Notes under the pieces: generated by a model
What the model was told of the DNA's origin: nothing
The model's input: only the letters and a program-made list of their open reading frames with translations
Database searches by the model: none
Position numbers and translations under genes: made by a program
In this document: positions 47,201 through 58,116 of the stretch, one piece after another
Numbering within the stretch: the stretch's first letter is position 1
How the letters are laid out: each line of letters begins with the position of its first letter
Source: Thinopyrum elongatum
Taxonomy: Eukaryota; Streptophyta; Magnoliopsida; Poales; Poaceae
Length of the DNA stretch: 64,000 nucleotides
Direction: 5' to 3'
Assembly (NCBI GenBank): GCA_011799875.1
Contig: CM022299.1
Span: 33,376,755-33,440,754, forward strand

Positions 47201-47507
47201 GCCTTGTTTTAAAAAATATTTTATTGTGGCCACTAGCAAACCGCGGAAAAATAACTGCAGTGACTAAAACCAAACAAACAAACAAGATAATAAGGACAAA
47301 ATAAGCAAACAACTTACGCTAGGCTATTACGGCTATTACACATATTACATCCACTGGCATCAAAGTTTGCCACCAGTGCGAATATGGGGAACAAAGCAGC
47401 ATATTACATACACTGGGCGTCTAAATTGGCCACCAGTGCAAATAAACGCGGCAGCAAACCAAGTCCAGAACTGAAACCACTTCAGAAGAGCTCAAGAAAC
47501 GATATCC

Positions 47508-47935
47508 TGGATACCCACCATGCTTACAAGACGCTTGGCAAGTTTATTAGCTTTCTCTTGTTTGGCGCTTAAATCCTCCAGTGCTTGCTGTTGCACCAAA
47601 AAGTATGCAGCTGAATTCTGCAGGGACTTCATCAGTCCTTCAGCTTCGTGTCAGAGCACATCTGATCGATGTCTTTCAACTTGAAGTTGAGACTCAAGAA
47701 GCCAAACTGATTTAGGCAGAGAGTTCGAAGAGCTTGTGCCAGCAGTAGTGGCCAGTAACTCGAACACTACATCAAGACAGGACTTTGGGGTTGTCTCACT
47801 GTCTTCAAGATAGTTTTTATCAGCTTTCTTGGAGACCAACAGGGATGTCTCACTATCTTGAACCTTATCTGCGTTACTTCCTTTACCACTGCATAACGGA
47901 GCACTCTTCTCCAATATTTTGTCCGCATTCTAAAA
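47508..47935 (-). pseudogene. CACTA accessory gene, last exon (coiled-coil-like, with in-frame stop)
   Basis: Reading the minus strand from an intron end (CTTTTAG at 47936) the exon encodes NADKILEKSAPLCSGKGSN, then VFELLATTAGTSSS, RHRSDVL, a TGA near 47655, then EAEGLMKSLQNSAAYFLVQ and EKANKLAKRLVSMVG to a natural stop at about 47508. The Leu/Lys/Glu-rich tail looks like a short coiled coil. I recall similar tails in ORFs of Triticeae CACTA elements. The premature stop makes it a pseudogene or a shortened protein. The gene's earlier exons lie to the right. Confidence 0.6.
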
Positions 47936-48289
47936 GAGAAACAAGCAGACACATCACAGGTTTACCATGTTGTATATGAAACTCATTTTGGTAAACCAGT
48001 TCAGCAGCAAGGTGGATATGATAACAACATGAAACAAACATATATCTATGTACTATGGTCACTGTATGGTCTATATCATTCTATTGTATGTTGCCAAATC
48101 AAGAGAGAGATAGTTCAAATCATATCTGTTTATGACAAAGCAGCATAGACAGAATATAAGTGCAGGAAACTACATAGCATGACATGAGAACATAATTGTT
48201 TATTCAATTTAAACTGAAATCAACATGGAGCAAGTTACAACAGCAAACCAGTTAAAGAAACAGGTTTAAAACATACCTGTTGCACAATT

Positions 48290-48790
48290 GGAGTTTCAAT
48301 TGCATCCTTCAAATTTGAAATTAGTTGGTATGAGTAAATACAGTGATGCAAGAGCAAAGGAGTATGAACCATAGCTACAGAACCTGACCTGAGAACAATT
48401 ATTCTTCTGCTTTAAGTGTTGAGTTGGGATTCGGAGTGGTGTTCCTCGTGCCATGGGCACTGCAGTTGCCTTACTAATTGCTTGTGTTTGGGTGCTCTGT
48501 GGTGGATACGGTGTTGTGTCAACTGGAACTGGGTTACTATCTGCTGGGGTTGGGGTTAGAAGAGGTGTAGCTGGTTGTCTGTCGAACTGGGTAGGGGATA
48601 CAATCTGCAAGAGTCTGGGTTATGTGCGGTGGGGCTGGTTCTTGGGCAAGTACAACCGTGGTTCTATCTGCATCGACGGGTAGCTCTATCTTTTCTAAAG
48701 ACCATGTTTTTACTCCCTTAGATACTGCCATCACCCCCTCCAATTCAAATGGTTGATAAACAAGAAAAGAGGGCATGATATAATTCAAAT
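48290..48790 (-). pseudogene. CACTA accessory gene, Pro/Thr-rich exon region
   Basis: Two overlapping minus-strand frames hold PTQFDRQPATPLLTPTP with PYPPQSTQTQAISK, and upstream GVKTWSLEKIELPVDADRTT. A frame change of one step near 48550-48600 separates them. Low-complexity Pro/Thr/Ser content suggests a disordered linker. Splice sites are not certain. It is read as part of the same gene as 47508-47935. Confidence 0.45.
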
Positions 48791-48829
48791 GGTTGATATA
48801 ATTCCCGGATAGACAGGTGCAATGGATAG

Positions 48830-50280
48830 TGGGGAATAAAAGAGGGCATGAGATAATTCACATTTATATTGTCTAATCAAACAGCATAGCATGACACAAT
48901 TTCAAATATATGATGGCTAACTAAACAGGATAGCATGACACAATTTCACATATATGGTGGCTAACTAAACAGGACAGAATGACATAATTAAAAATATGAT
49001 GACTATGTAAATAGGATGACATGATATAACTATATGATGTGTCTATTAAAGTGGTTGGCATGCTATAATTCACATACATGCCGTCTATGGAAACCAGATG
49101 GCATGATATAATTCCCGGATAGAATGACAAAATTCAAAATATGATGACTATGTAAACAAGATGAGATGATATAACTAATATGATGTCTTTATTAAATGGG
49201 ATGACATGACATAATTCAGATACATGTTGTCTATGTAAACATGATGGCATGTTATAATTCAAATATATGATTTATATATTAAGCAAGTAAGCATATGGCA
49301 ATCGCACATATGATGTCTAAACTAAGCAGATGGCATTCAATATTTTGTATATGATGTAAAAACTAAGCAATGCAAGACAACATACGCATGATATGAGTAA
49401 TATAACCCTGCCAAGTTTGAGCATACACCTCAGGGGGAAAATAGGACTGGTCATCTGTCTCTGAATCCTCCTCTGAGGAGCTATCTGTAACCCGCAAGAT
49501 ATCTGCTTCAGCAGGTAGCATTGTCTGCTCTGAAGACCATGTTTTCACTCTAGATTTTTCCATCACCAATTCAAATGGCTGATGCACAGGAAGAGTAGTT
49601 GAATATAAGAACATTGTCGACAAATGGAATACGTGATACAAAAAAAGGATGGCATGATATAATTCACATATATGATGCTTGGCTAAACAGCATGGCATTG
49701 CATAATTCACATACATAATGCCTTGCAACAAGATAGCATTGCACAATTCACATATATAATGCCTTGCAACAAGATGGCATTGCATAATTCACATATATAT
49801 GGTAATTAGACAGTAAACAGGTGGCATTCACATAAAGATTGTCTAAACTAAGCAAATGACATAGCAAGGCAAGACACCATATGCATGGAGGGAGGAAGTA
49901 GGACTGGTCATCTATCTCTGAATCCTCCTCTGAGGAGCTATTCGTAACCAGCAAGATATTTGCTTCGTCTGATAGCATTGTCTGCTCTAAAGACCTTGTT
50001 TTCATTCCAGATTTTTCCATCACTGGGTCAAATGGCTGATGCACAGGAAGAGTAGTTGAATGTACTTACATTGTTGACAAATGTACTATGTAATGAAAAA
50101 AAGGATGTCATGATATAATTCACATATAAGATGACTGGCTAAGCAGGATGGCATTACAAAAATCCCATATATGATGCCGGGCTAAAGAAGATGGTATTGC
50201 ATAATTCACATATATGATATAGAAAGTAAAAAGATGGCATTCACACAAAGCATGTGTAAACTAAGCAGATGACATTTTTA
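48830..50280. repeat. Degenerate minisatellite in the introns of the CACTA gene
   Basis: Phrases like GATGGCATGATATAATTCACATATATGATG recur more than 20 times with period roughly 45-60 bp, split between three introns of the gene relic. It is AT-rich, with no coding potential of its own. Confidence 0.75.
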
Positions 50281-50470
50281 ATGTATAAAGTAAGCAATGC
50301 AAGGCGCCATATGCATGATACGACCAACATCAGCATGGCAAGTTAGAGCAAAGACCTCAGGGGGTAAATAGGAGTGGTCTGCTCCCTCTGAATCCCCCTC
50401 TAAGCACTTATCTTCCTCTTGATTACAATCTGGAATGGGTGGGGGGGGAGCTGCCTTTGCGCCCACCATG
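49380..50470 (-). pseudogene. CACTA accessory gene, tandemly duplicated acidic exon
   Basis: Three minus-strand copies of one exon occur: about 49390-49570 (TDSSSEEDSETDDQSYF, then PPEVYAQTWQGYITHIM), 49890-50030 (TNSSSEEDSEIDDQSYF) and 50310-50460 (EEDKCLEGDSEGADHSYLPPE, then VFALTCHADVGRIMH). Each starts with a TWSxEQTMLP-like lead, which also appears at 48700 without the acidic part. The acidic Ser/Glu/Asp tract is probably a disordered segment. Exon and intron seem to have been duplicated together. No catalytic motif is present. Confidence 0.55.
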
Positions 50471-51183
50471 GAGTGACTTCCGCATGAAATTTTATTGCCA
50501 CGCAAGGCTCGTCTCTTTTGCTCTACATGTTTAGTACCATTGTGTACAATAACTGACATGCATAGGAATATAACATAGTGAGATTATGTAAGGAGTGCAT
50601 GCAGAAATCTAGAGTGATGGTAGCAACCTGTAGATAGACCCAATACCAGTGATAGCTGGCAGATAATAGCTGTCGTTAAAACATACAGATAATGCCTCCT
50701 TTACTGTTTGTTTTCCACCCAACATGAAACTCATAGTAGACACCCGAGATTAACCAGGTAGTAAACAGATAATATTCGTTGCTGCGCCGATATGTACCCC
50801 ACAACCATTTGAAAACTTAAGTTTGAGCATTAGTTTGGAGCTGATTCAGAGTCTTATAGGTGAACATGACGATAAAGTAGCAGGTAATATTAAGCGATGC
50901 ATAACGTAAGCAGACACGAAAGAGTGCGAACTCTCTTGCGGACTCCTGTAGTCCTCAAGGTCATCTACTTAGTTGATGATGGCAATGCAGATGTGGTGGC
51001 TGCCGACGGTGTGGAAGAAGATCTGGGGCGGCGAAAGACAGTCTGGAGGGCGGATCCCTGCTGTGCTGGACCCTTCCGTCGTTGGAGTAGCTGAGCTGGG
51101 GTGGACGACGGCGCGGCAGGAGCGGAACAAACCACACAAGGTTTTCTTCGACACCTGTCTGTAATAGAAGTAATTCTGTAAGG

Positions 51184-51620
51184 GCTGATTTGAATTGGAG
51201 GATTCTAACAACGCAGGGATATGAAATATACAGGAATAGGATAGGAATGCACGTGCAAAACAGAGCATTTGCAAATACAGGATTTCTATCAATCTAGGTG
51301 TTTGGTTCACAGGAATGCAAAGAAGCATGGTCAAATTAAGTCAAACCACAAGAAAATGTATAGTTATAACGGTATTATGCTACTATCACTTAGTCTTGTT
51401 CTTCATGAATAAGAATTTAAAAAGGAGGGCCAAGTGGATATGAAAATTCCTACGGTTTTTCTTTGAAAGAGACACTAAAGGAACAAATAATACTTTGGAC
51501 CCAGGCCACTGCCCTACTAGCTCAACTCCCAAGCCCATCTACACATGCACAGCTCCAACGCGCAGAAATAAATAATGATGGCTTTTGAGAGAGTCCATCA
51601 CAGATATCTAACTTGCCTAG
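51184..51620. other. AT-rich insertion-like segment inside the CACTA gene region
   Basis: It separates two exon-like copies. It contains GGATATGAAATATACAGGAATAGG and GTTTGGTTCACAGGAATGC, phrases reminiscent of grass Tourist/Harbinger MITEs, but I could not find a clear inverted repeat or target duplication. Confidence 0.25.
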
Positions 51621-52069
51621 TACCCACTTCTTGTCATATAGGAGAAACTAATCATATTCCTCATTACTACGCGTGCTAAGTGGACAATATATATAACATG
51701 TAAAGTCAAAAAGAAATTCAACAAGTGTACAACCTCTATTTGTGAAGCCATGTCGATCTCAGCATCATTGGGTTGGTAGCTAAGGATGCTGAGGATATTG
51801 GGGCTGATGTGGCTATCGGAGGAGGGGAAGAAGATCTTAGGCGTCTGGAGATGGAGTCGAGGGTACTGCTCCACTGTGATGGACGGTTTCGTTGTTGGAG
51901 CAAATCTAGTGAGGTGTACGATGGCGAGGCTGAAGCAAGACAAGAGAGACAACGTTAACCTGAAGTGGTATTCTAATAGCATCTGCAATAGATGATGTAA
52001 ATAAAATACATCACCAAAAAGTGCTAGATGTAAAACACATCAGCCGCTCATATCTGAACTTAACTGTCG

Positions 52070-52135
52070 AAACTGAATTTAACTGTCGAAACTGAATTTT
52101 GCTGTCGAAACTGAATTTTACAGTTGAAACTGAAC
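52070..52135. repeat. 18-bp tandem repeat CTGTCGAAACTGAATTT
   Basis: Four imperfect units lie head to tail: AACTGTCGAAACTGAATT twice, then GCTGTCGAAACTGAATTT and ACAGTTGAAACTGAACG. Confidence 0.7.
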
Positions 52136-52254
52136 GCACTAGTAGCAGAAAAGTAGTGCACTAATAGTTTTGGCCACTCGAGCACTAGTGGTAGAGGAGC
52201 AATGATCTAAATCGGTAGCCGCCCTAGTAGGGAACGTACTACCAGAGAGCAGCC

Positions 52255-52545
52255 AGGGTAGCTGGTCCTGCAGCAGCAGCAGTAGCGCCCGGAGCAGCAA
52301 CGCGTGCGATAGCCGGGGCAGCTGGTCGTCTAGCAGCATCTCGGGTAGCAGCAGCAGGGACTCAAGCGAGAGCCGGAGCTGCTGCTCGTGCAGCAGCAGC
52401 GCGAGCAAGAGTAGAGCAGCAGCGCAAGCAAGAGCAAGAGCAAGAGAAGCAGTGGGAGCTAGAGCAAGAGCAGACAAGGCAGGGGACCGAGAGCAAGAGC
52501 AGAGCAGCAGCACGAGCGAGGGCCGGAGCAGCAGCAGCTCCTACT
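52255..52545. repeat. Interrupted GCA-rich trinucleotide repeat
   Basis: GCAGCAGCAG tracts alternate with GAGCAAGAGC and AGCCGGGGCAGC units over nearly 300 bp. It can be read as Ala/Leu-rich in several frames, so coding claims here are unsafe. Confidence 0.65.
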
Positions 52546-53570
52546 AATGTGGACGTCGCCGCCGAGGGATCGTAGCCGTGGAGGAAGTGGCCGGCGACGC
52601 CGCCATAGATGGAGCCGCGCCATGGCGGCTCCGAACCGAGCGCTAGTAGCACCGTGAGATCTAATCAAGAAGAAAATGTAGCGATTACTGTAGAACCTCT
52701 TTGGTAGCGCCGATTAGGCCTGAGCATCATCCCAGGAATAGGTGATGGTGCTGCTCTTCCGGTGGTGCAAGTGAAGACAGCGCTGTGGGAATGTAGGTGG
52801 CGCGATAGACGAGGCGAACGTCGGGGCAGCTCCTTGGAGGTGGAGGACGTGGTGGCTGAACCTGTGGGATGATGAGATCGATGATGGATCCTCATCCGGT
52901 GAGGTGGATGAGTGACGTCGAGCTATTGCGGTGGACGATGTCGTCAGGGAAGAGGCTCCGGCTGGGTGGCGGACGAAGGAGGGTGTGGGGCTTCGTGGGT
53001 TTTCGCGGCCTTGTTGTACGAATGGGGGGCGGAGGGGATGGGAGGGGGAAACCATGGCTTAGGGACGCGCTTGTCCGAGTTGTGGGGTAAGTTACGAAAG
53101 TACCCCCACCGATTTGAACTAGGTGGTTCTTTTGGTTTAGGGGTATCACGGGAATTTTGCGTGTCGGGATTTCGCAGCTGGTGGGAGTTTTCGCGCGTGT
53201 TGTAATTTTGGGATAGCAAGGCGCGGGTTGAGATGGAGGGAATTTTAGAAGCACAACGAGACAAAGAGATATCTTAAAATTTTAGGATAACAAGGCGCGG
53301 GTTGAAATTTCCGAACAAGCCTAACGTGTACTGTAGCAAATCAATTCGTACTTCCCTCGACGAAAAAACAAAAAGAAATTAATTCGCACCACACAAGAGA
53401 GTCTAGTCCCGTTTTGCTGTATGAGTTACTACAAATGCCATTCAAAAACTTTGAATCCATGTTATGTTCAATTAAAATATTTCGCTACGTGTATAATGCA
53501 TGTAACCTGCTACTCAAATGAACATTTTAGCGCATTCAAACGTATATACTACTGCTTCAATAAGAACTAA

Positions 53571-53692
53571 ATTTGAATTCGTTTCTCAATTTGAATAAGA
53601 TCTACAATCATGATTGTTTTCAAGTTAAACCATTTGAATTCATTTCTCTATTTTTAATAAGATCTACAATCATCATTGTTGTCAAGTTAAAC
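53571..53692. repeat. 61-bp tandem duplication
   Basis: Units 53571-53631 and 53632-53692 both read ATTTGAATTC..TTTCTC, then AATAAGATCTACAATCAT and AAGTTAAACC, with about 8 differences. Confidence 0.85.
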
Positions 53693-53920
53693 CATTGTTT
53701 GTATATTATCTTCACTACACAACACATGATTACTGTCGAGTTAGATATGAACTATGTGTACTATATTAACTCGAACTTGAATTTTTTAATCCACTTTATG
53801 TTGATTTCAAATCATAGTACATTTCAAGCTCTAGCTAGATCTTCATAATCTAAACCATGTCTCATATGTATAATGTGTTTATGACATAATGTATGTTGCC
53901 CCACCCCCTACGGATACAAG

Positions 53921-54215
53921 TATTTAGTTGTGAGCTGCAAACGCCACACATTAACACAAATTCAAATAAAATGTGAGATTGTTCAATATATAGTATGGTT
54001 TAGATTGTTCGATATTTAGCTGTGAGCTGCAAACACCACACATTATCACGAATTCAAATAAAATGTGAGATTGCTCGATATTTAGCTGTGAGTTGCAAAC
54101 GCCACACATTATCACAAATTCAATTAAAATGTGAGATTGTTCGATATATGGTATGGTTTAGATTGTTCGATATTTAGCTGTGAGTTGCAAACACCACACA
54201 TAATCACATTATAGT
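53921..54215. repeat. Tandem repeat with alternating 92/66-bp period
   Basis: The unit TATTTAG(C/T)TGTGAG(C/T)TGCAAAC starts at 53921, 54013, 54079 and 54171. Long units carry an extra GATATATAGTATGGTTTAGATT segment that short units lack, giving a 158-bp higher-order period. Confidence 0.85.
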
Positions 54216-54329
54216 ATAGCATGTCCAAAACCACACCACGCGTATCACCGCAATATTCATGCATGCATAGGTTTAAAACACTATGATCTCTTATTTAAAT
54301 ATATGAATCCACTTTTATAATGAATTATG

Positions 54330-55500
54330 ATCTTTGTTAGTCTTTTACACCCACACAATCCTCTAACCTTTGTAGCTAGCACTAACTTTCTCTCGTGCAT
54401 GCACACGCCCTCCCCCTCCCTCAGCATTCTATCCATCGCGCACATTCATTTATTTTCTTTATGTCGTTCTCCCACAGTCTCCACAACTCCTTCTTTCCGA
54501 CACACATGGATCGATGAACCTCTCTAGCGAGGTCTGCCTACCACACACACACACACTTTCCATCTCCTCCTTTCTCCGTCCATGCCTCATTTCTCTCATA
54601 CTGTGCCACACACGTGTAAACTCCCCCCTCTTTTCATCGATCTCACAATCACACACTCCTCCCCCCTATCTAGTAGGCCTCTCGCACCACCTCCTAGCTC
54701 CATCCCTCTCTCTCTATCCGTCTCTCTGGGCCTTATTTGCCTCTAACAAATGGATGTACACCGACCGATCTCCCACTATACATATAGCTAGCTAGGTCGT
54801 CTATAACTCGTTTTCCCCACGCGCCGATCGTTCTACCCCATTAGTTATGTCTCTCCCTTCCTCCGACACACAACAATTGATCTACCGATCTAGTTAGGTC
54901 TGCTTACCAAACACATATGCCCCCTCTCATCATCCATGCATGCCTCCCGACACATCTATCACGCACACGCACACACAGAAACACACCCCCTCTCTTCTTG
55001 ATATTGCAGTTGTACCCTCCGCCTATCTAGTAGGCCTCTCCCACCATCTTCGAGAAGCAACTCCACCCCCCTCCGACACCCTACCTCTGTCAGTCAGTCA
55101 GTCTGTCTCTCTCCCTCTCTCACTCTATCTCAACCTATTTCCCATCCTTTGCTTATGTATGGATGTCGATCGATCTCCCTCAAGACATAGGTAGTTAGGT
55201 CTCTCCTTCTCAACACATATACGAGTCGATCTACCACTCTAGTTAGGTCTCTGCCTCCCCCCTCCCCACACAAACACCGATACATCATGCTCTCTAGTCA
55301 TGTACGTGCCCCTGCCACACACTAACTTGCCCTCTCCCCTCAGACGTTCCGGTAGGTCAGTCGCCCTATATCTTTGTCATGCACACACACAATTTCGATG
55401 GCTCTCTTCATCGATCTCGCACCCACACACTTGATCCTCTCTTTGACTCTATCGATATCTATGACCCCTCCCTCTATTCTCGTGGATTGCCCCCTCTATA
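54330..55500 (+). repeat. Long pyrimidine-rich low-complexity tract
   Basis: Over more than 1 kb the plus strand is dominated by C and T (CTCTCTCTAT, CCTCCCCCCTATC, CACACACACA). A loosely repeated phrase CTATCTAGTAGGCCTCTC occurs at about 54665 and 55022, each followed by a GGATGTNNACCGATC-like phrase and TAGTTAGGTC, so ancient units of a few hundred bp are likely. Confidence 0.7.
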
Positions 55501-55904
55501 TATGATATAGCTAGGCCTCTATTTCACACACATTTTATGTGTCACAATTTTTTGTGTGATATCATCGACACAGATTCCCACAAATACACTCACGACCCCC
55601 CCACATAAAAAAACACTCACGAACGCACACGCCATCTCCTTAGGTTTGTATCTCACACACACACCCACGTAGGTGGGGTACCTGCACGTAGAGAAGAGGT
55701 GCACGCACGACGCACGTACTCATGTCTCTTTCCCAGCCACACCCGCGCGGGTACACGGTGGAGCTCATTTCTGAACGAAAAGGCAGCCCACGTGATAATT
55801 TGACGTGTGGAGCGGTTGTTTACTCGAAGGAGGGTCGTGTACCCCGCGTACACGGAACAAAGTTCGACGTGACGCGTTAGTTTTAAATAAAGTTATATTA
55901 CTCA

Positions 55905-56351
55905 ATGGCACGTACAGAATATAGAACAATTGTTATCAAGAAAAAAGAAATCCGCTCCACTACATACAATGGAGCCTACCTGCCAGGGTATGTCTCTCGT
56001 CACACTATCTCACACAAGGCAGCGGTGGCCTCTCTCTCTCACCGTTGGTCACTGATCCGGCCGCATCCCGTCCACCGATGGAAAGGGAGGATGTGCATCG
56101 TTTCTCCGTTCGACGGTGTCGAGGTAGCACGTCCCGATCTGCGGTTCCTGCCGTTCTCTCTGACCAAGCTCCGGCGCGGTAGGGCCTTCGGCACTTGCTC
56201 GCTGCTGCAGTATGGGCAGATCCCAGCCACCGGCGCCCTCCTAGTTACATCCCGACGACCCTCAGGTACAGCTTCCTCCGGCCTTGCACCACTGCCCATC
56301 TTCCCACATTGCTGCATGTGGATCTTCCCTAGTTCTTTGCCCAAAATGTAG
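55905..56351 (+). CDS. 148-codon ORF of unknown function, doubtful
   Basis: The frame opens at MARTEYRTIVIKKKEIRS and is Arg/Pro/Ser-rich to CCMWIFPSSLPKM. I recognise no domain. The local GC rise (56030-56300), a CTCAG/GTACAG donor-like site at 56265 and a CAAACAG/GG acceptor-like site at 56522 would fit an exon or a non-coding transcript, but there is no protein similarity I can cite. An overlapping frame of 101 codons exists on the other strand, so composition alone may explain both. Confidence 0.15.
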   Translation: MARTEYRTIVIKKKEIRSTTYNGAYLPGYVSRHTISHKAAVASLSHRWSLIRPHPVHRWKGRMCIVSPFDGVEVARPDLRFLPFSLTKLRRGRAFGTCSLLQYGQIPATGALLVTSRRPSGTASSGLAPLPIFPHCCMWIFPSSLPKM

Positions 56352-57769
56352 CTCGTCCAGCGTACTATCCATATTGCAATCTCATCCTCACACCGTTTTA
56401 GAAAAACAACTGTGCTGTTATCTTCCTTTAGGACAAGGAATATGTTTCTTTTTTTATCGTTGTATGTGTCATAAAATGTTATTGGCCAGTAATTGTTTCC
56501 TTTCTACCTCTTTTTGCAAACAGGGCTATCCATTTCACCTCGTTGCTATTGCGACCTTTTGGTGAACTGCACAAATCACTTTTTTCTTAAGAGTGTTTTG
56601 TGCAGTTGTACTAAAATGTCACACGGGCAACGTCTCTACATTTCAGTGCGACTGCACAAAGAGAGGTTGGTTTTGCTCTGTCCTCCTCATGCAACTCCGA
56701 GCCTAATCTTCTCCAACTATTTGCTTAATCTTCTCCAACTTGTTAGTCTTAAGAGAGACTGCAAAGGTGACTGGCTTCTATTTGTGTGTTTATTGTTTCA
56801 TCAACAGTCCTCTATTATTGTAATCACACTTACTCAATATCTTTGGAACAGGGACGCTCAGCTCTATTTTAGAGGAACTGCATAAAATGATCGGAATGTT
56901 GCATGCTCCTGACAGCTACTTTTTTCCCAACATGCCTTGTTGATTTAGTCAGAGCTGGGGGGAAGTTGCTGGCAATGAAAGCCTGGATCAATTTTAATTT
57001 AACACCTTCTCACAACTTTGTCTTCAGTTCTGACGTAAATATTAGCTCTGATCTGCTAATCATTGAGATGCATTAGCAAGGAAGTTAGTTTTTTATTTTT
57101 TTCCAAAAGAGCATGGATGTTAGTTTCCTTTCTAGTATTTGATTGATGTTGTAACGAGACAACCTTCCAGCTGGCAAGACACACGAAACAAAAGCTGAAA
57201 GCTTCGGAGCATTGTACAATTTCATGTCGCTGGAAAATTATTTGTATACGTCAATTATGTAAACAAATGCTGGAAGCCTAATAGCACTGCCAGAAGCCAT
57301 TCAACATCCGGGTCCATGTGCCATGCACCAAATTATAGTGCACAACCGCATGGGAGACTCAGCCCGGTCGTTGCACCGCACTAATAGTGAGTAATGAGCA
57401 GTCAAATCATAAGCCCCACCTTTCCCACTGTAAGTTGCTCGAAAGAAGCAACCATCAATATGCTCTTATTTGAATCCGCTCATACTAGTATGAAGGTGCA
57501 AAACCAAGTCCGTGTATGGCCTGTCGTTCAACGTGTTTCCTCTTGGCATATCATTGACATATGGGACCAGAGTGTGAGCAAAACGATCTCAATTGACAGC
57601 AAAATGGCCAACCCGCCGCTCCTTGAGAGAGACGAGGAGCGAGAACACAGACGGGCTAGGTGTCGCATGGAGGCCAAGATATATTCGAGCATGGTTGGTC
57701 GATGTCATCATTACATGTTCGATGTTTTATAATAGTACTATTGGGCTGCCGTTTTCCGCACTTCTCCCG

Positions 57770-58116
57770 AATAAATGTGTACTTTATCAGAGATTAAAAT
57801 AAAATAAGAGTACATACACTCCACCATGTGGTTCCTAGTACCTGTATACTAGTAGTGCTGTACTACTCGTACTACTAAACCTTGCGCTTGGCTTTTCACC
57901 TCTTCGGGAAGTCAAACAATGATGGTACTACAGTGTATGCCTCTGGCAATCTGACACCGAATGAACTGCTGCACGTCCACTGCCTGGGCGAGGGTACTTG
58001 CATTAGTCAAAAGGTTCTCCTCGTCCTACGAGCCACCGCGCTTGAGGTAGACAGAGAGGGCGTAAGCAAGCTTTACCTTGTCCTGCAAGCTTCTCCTTGT
58101 TCTGCGAGATGACGGG
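57770..58116. repeat. Local duplication, copy A (left part)
   Basis: It aligns, with about 10-15 percent differences by eye, to 62900-62980 plus 63325-63575. Shared phrases include AGATTAAAATAAAATAAGAG, CGCTTGGCT, TCAAACAATGATGGTACTA and TTGCATTAGTCAAAAG. Copy A lacks the MITE found in copy B and is itself split by the solo LTR; it resumes at 62522. No gene is recognised. Confidence 0.8.
58112..58116. repeat. Target-site duplication ACGGG, left copy (element 9)
   Basis: It is repeated at 62517-62521. The unoccupied site in copy B reads GTTGACGGGACAC at about 63564-63576. Confidence 0.92.

Larger units (their letters stand above)
50560..53100 (-). pseudogene. CACTA accessory gene, 5' exon region (degenerate)
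   Basis: Minus-strand segments look exon-like: near 50630-50730 a frame MSFMLGGKQTVKEALSVCF; near 50950-51160 SATPTTEGSSTAG with PPQIFFHTVGSHH; near 51740-51960 a similar FAPTTKPSITVEQY with PKIFFPSSDSHIS, apparently a duplicated exon; and at 52714-53055 a Pro/Ser/Arg-rich start frame MVSPSHPLRPPFVQQG. I cannot place all splice sites. The Ala/Leu-rich frames at 52139-52650 come from GCA/GCAGCA repeats. Function unknown. Confidence 0.35.
45913..53260 (-). mobile_element. Element 8: CACTA DNA transposon, one end and degenerate gene
   Basis: The terminus CACTACAAAAAAATACACTT at 45913 is the hallmark CACTA end. It follows AAT, the likely 3-bp target. Inside come GGCCCATT/GGCCCGT subterminal repeats (46330-47200), then a minus-strand, intron-containing gene relic (about 47500-53100). 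I found neither the opposite CACTA end nor a transposase (TNP2-like) region before 64000. The right limit given is where gene-like sequence stops and is approximate. It may be a deletion derivative. Confidence 0.75.
53261..57769. other. Unassigned DNA: tandem repeats, pyrimidine-rich tract, no supported gene
   Basis: No transposon hallmark or known protein domain is visible. It has an AT-rich first part (53330-54320), a pyrimidine-rich middle (54330-55500) and a mixed last part (55700-57769). It may be the remaining interior of the CACTA element or older low-copy DNA. Open frames such as 55905-56351, 56493-56885 and 57394-57732 (plus) are 110-150 codons and resemble nothing I know. Confidence 0.4.

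Noticed and set aside
52139..52668. Leu/Ala-rich minus-strand frames as a protein gene
   Set aside because: They are generated by GCA-type trinucleotide repeats and read similarly in several frames.
47508..53100. CACTA minus-strand gene as a host gene
   Set aside because: It lies just inside a CACTA end and its subterminal repeats, has stops and repeat-filled introns, and resembles CACTA accessory ORFs as I recall them.
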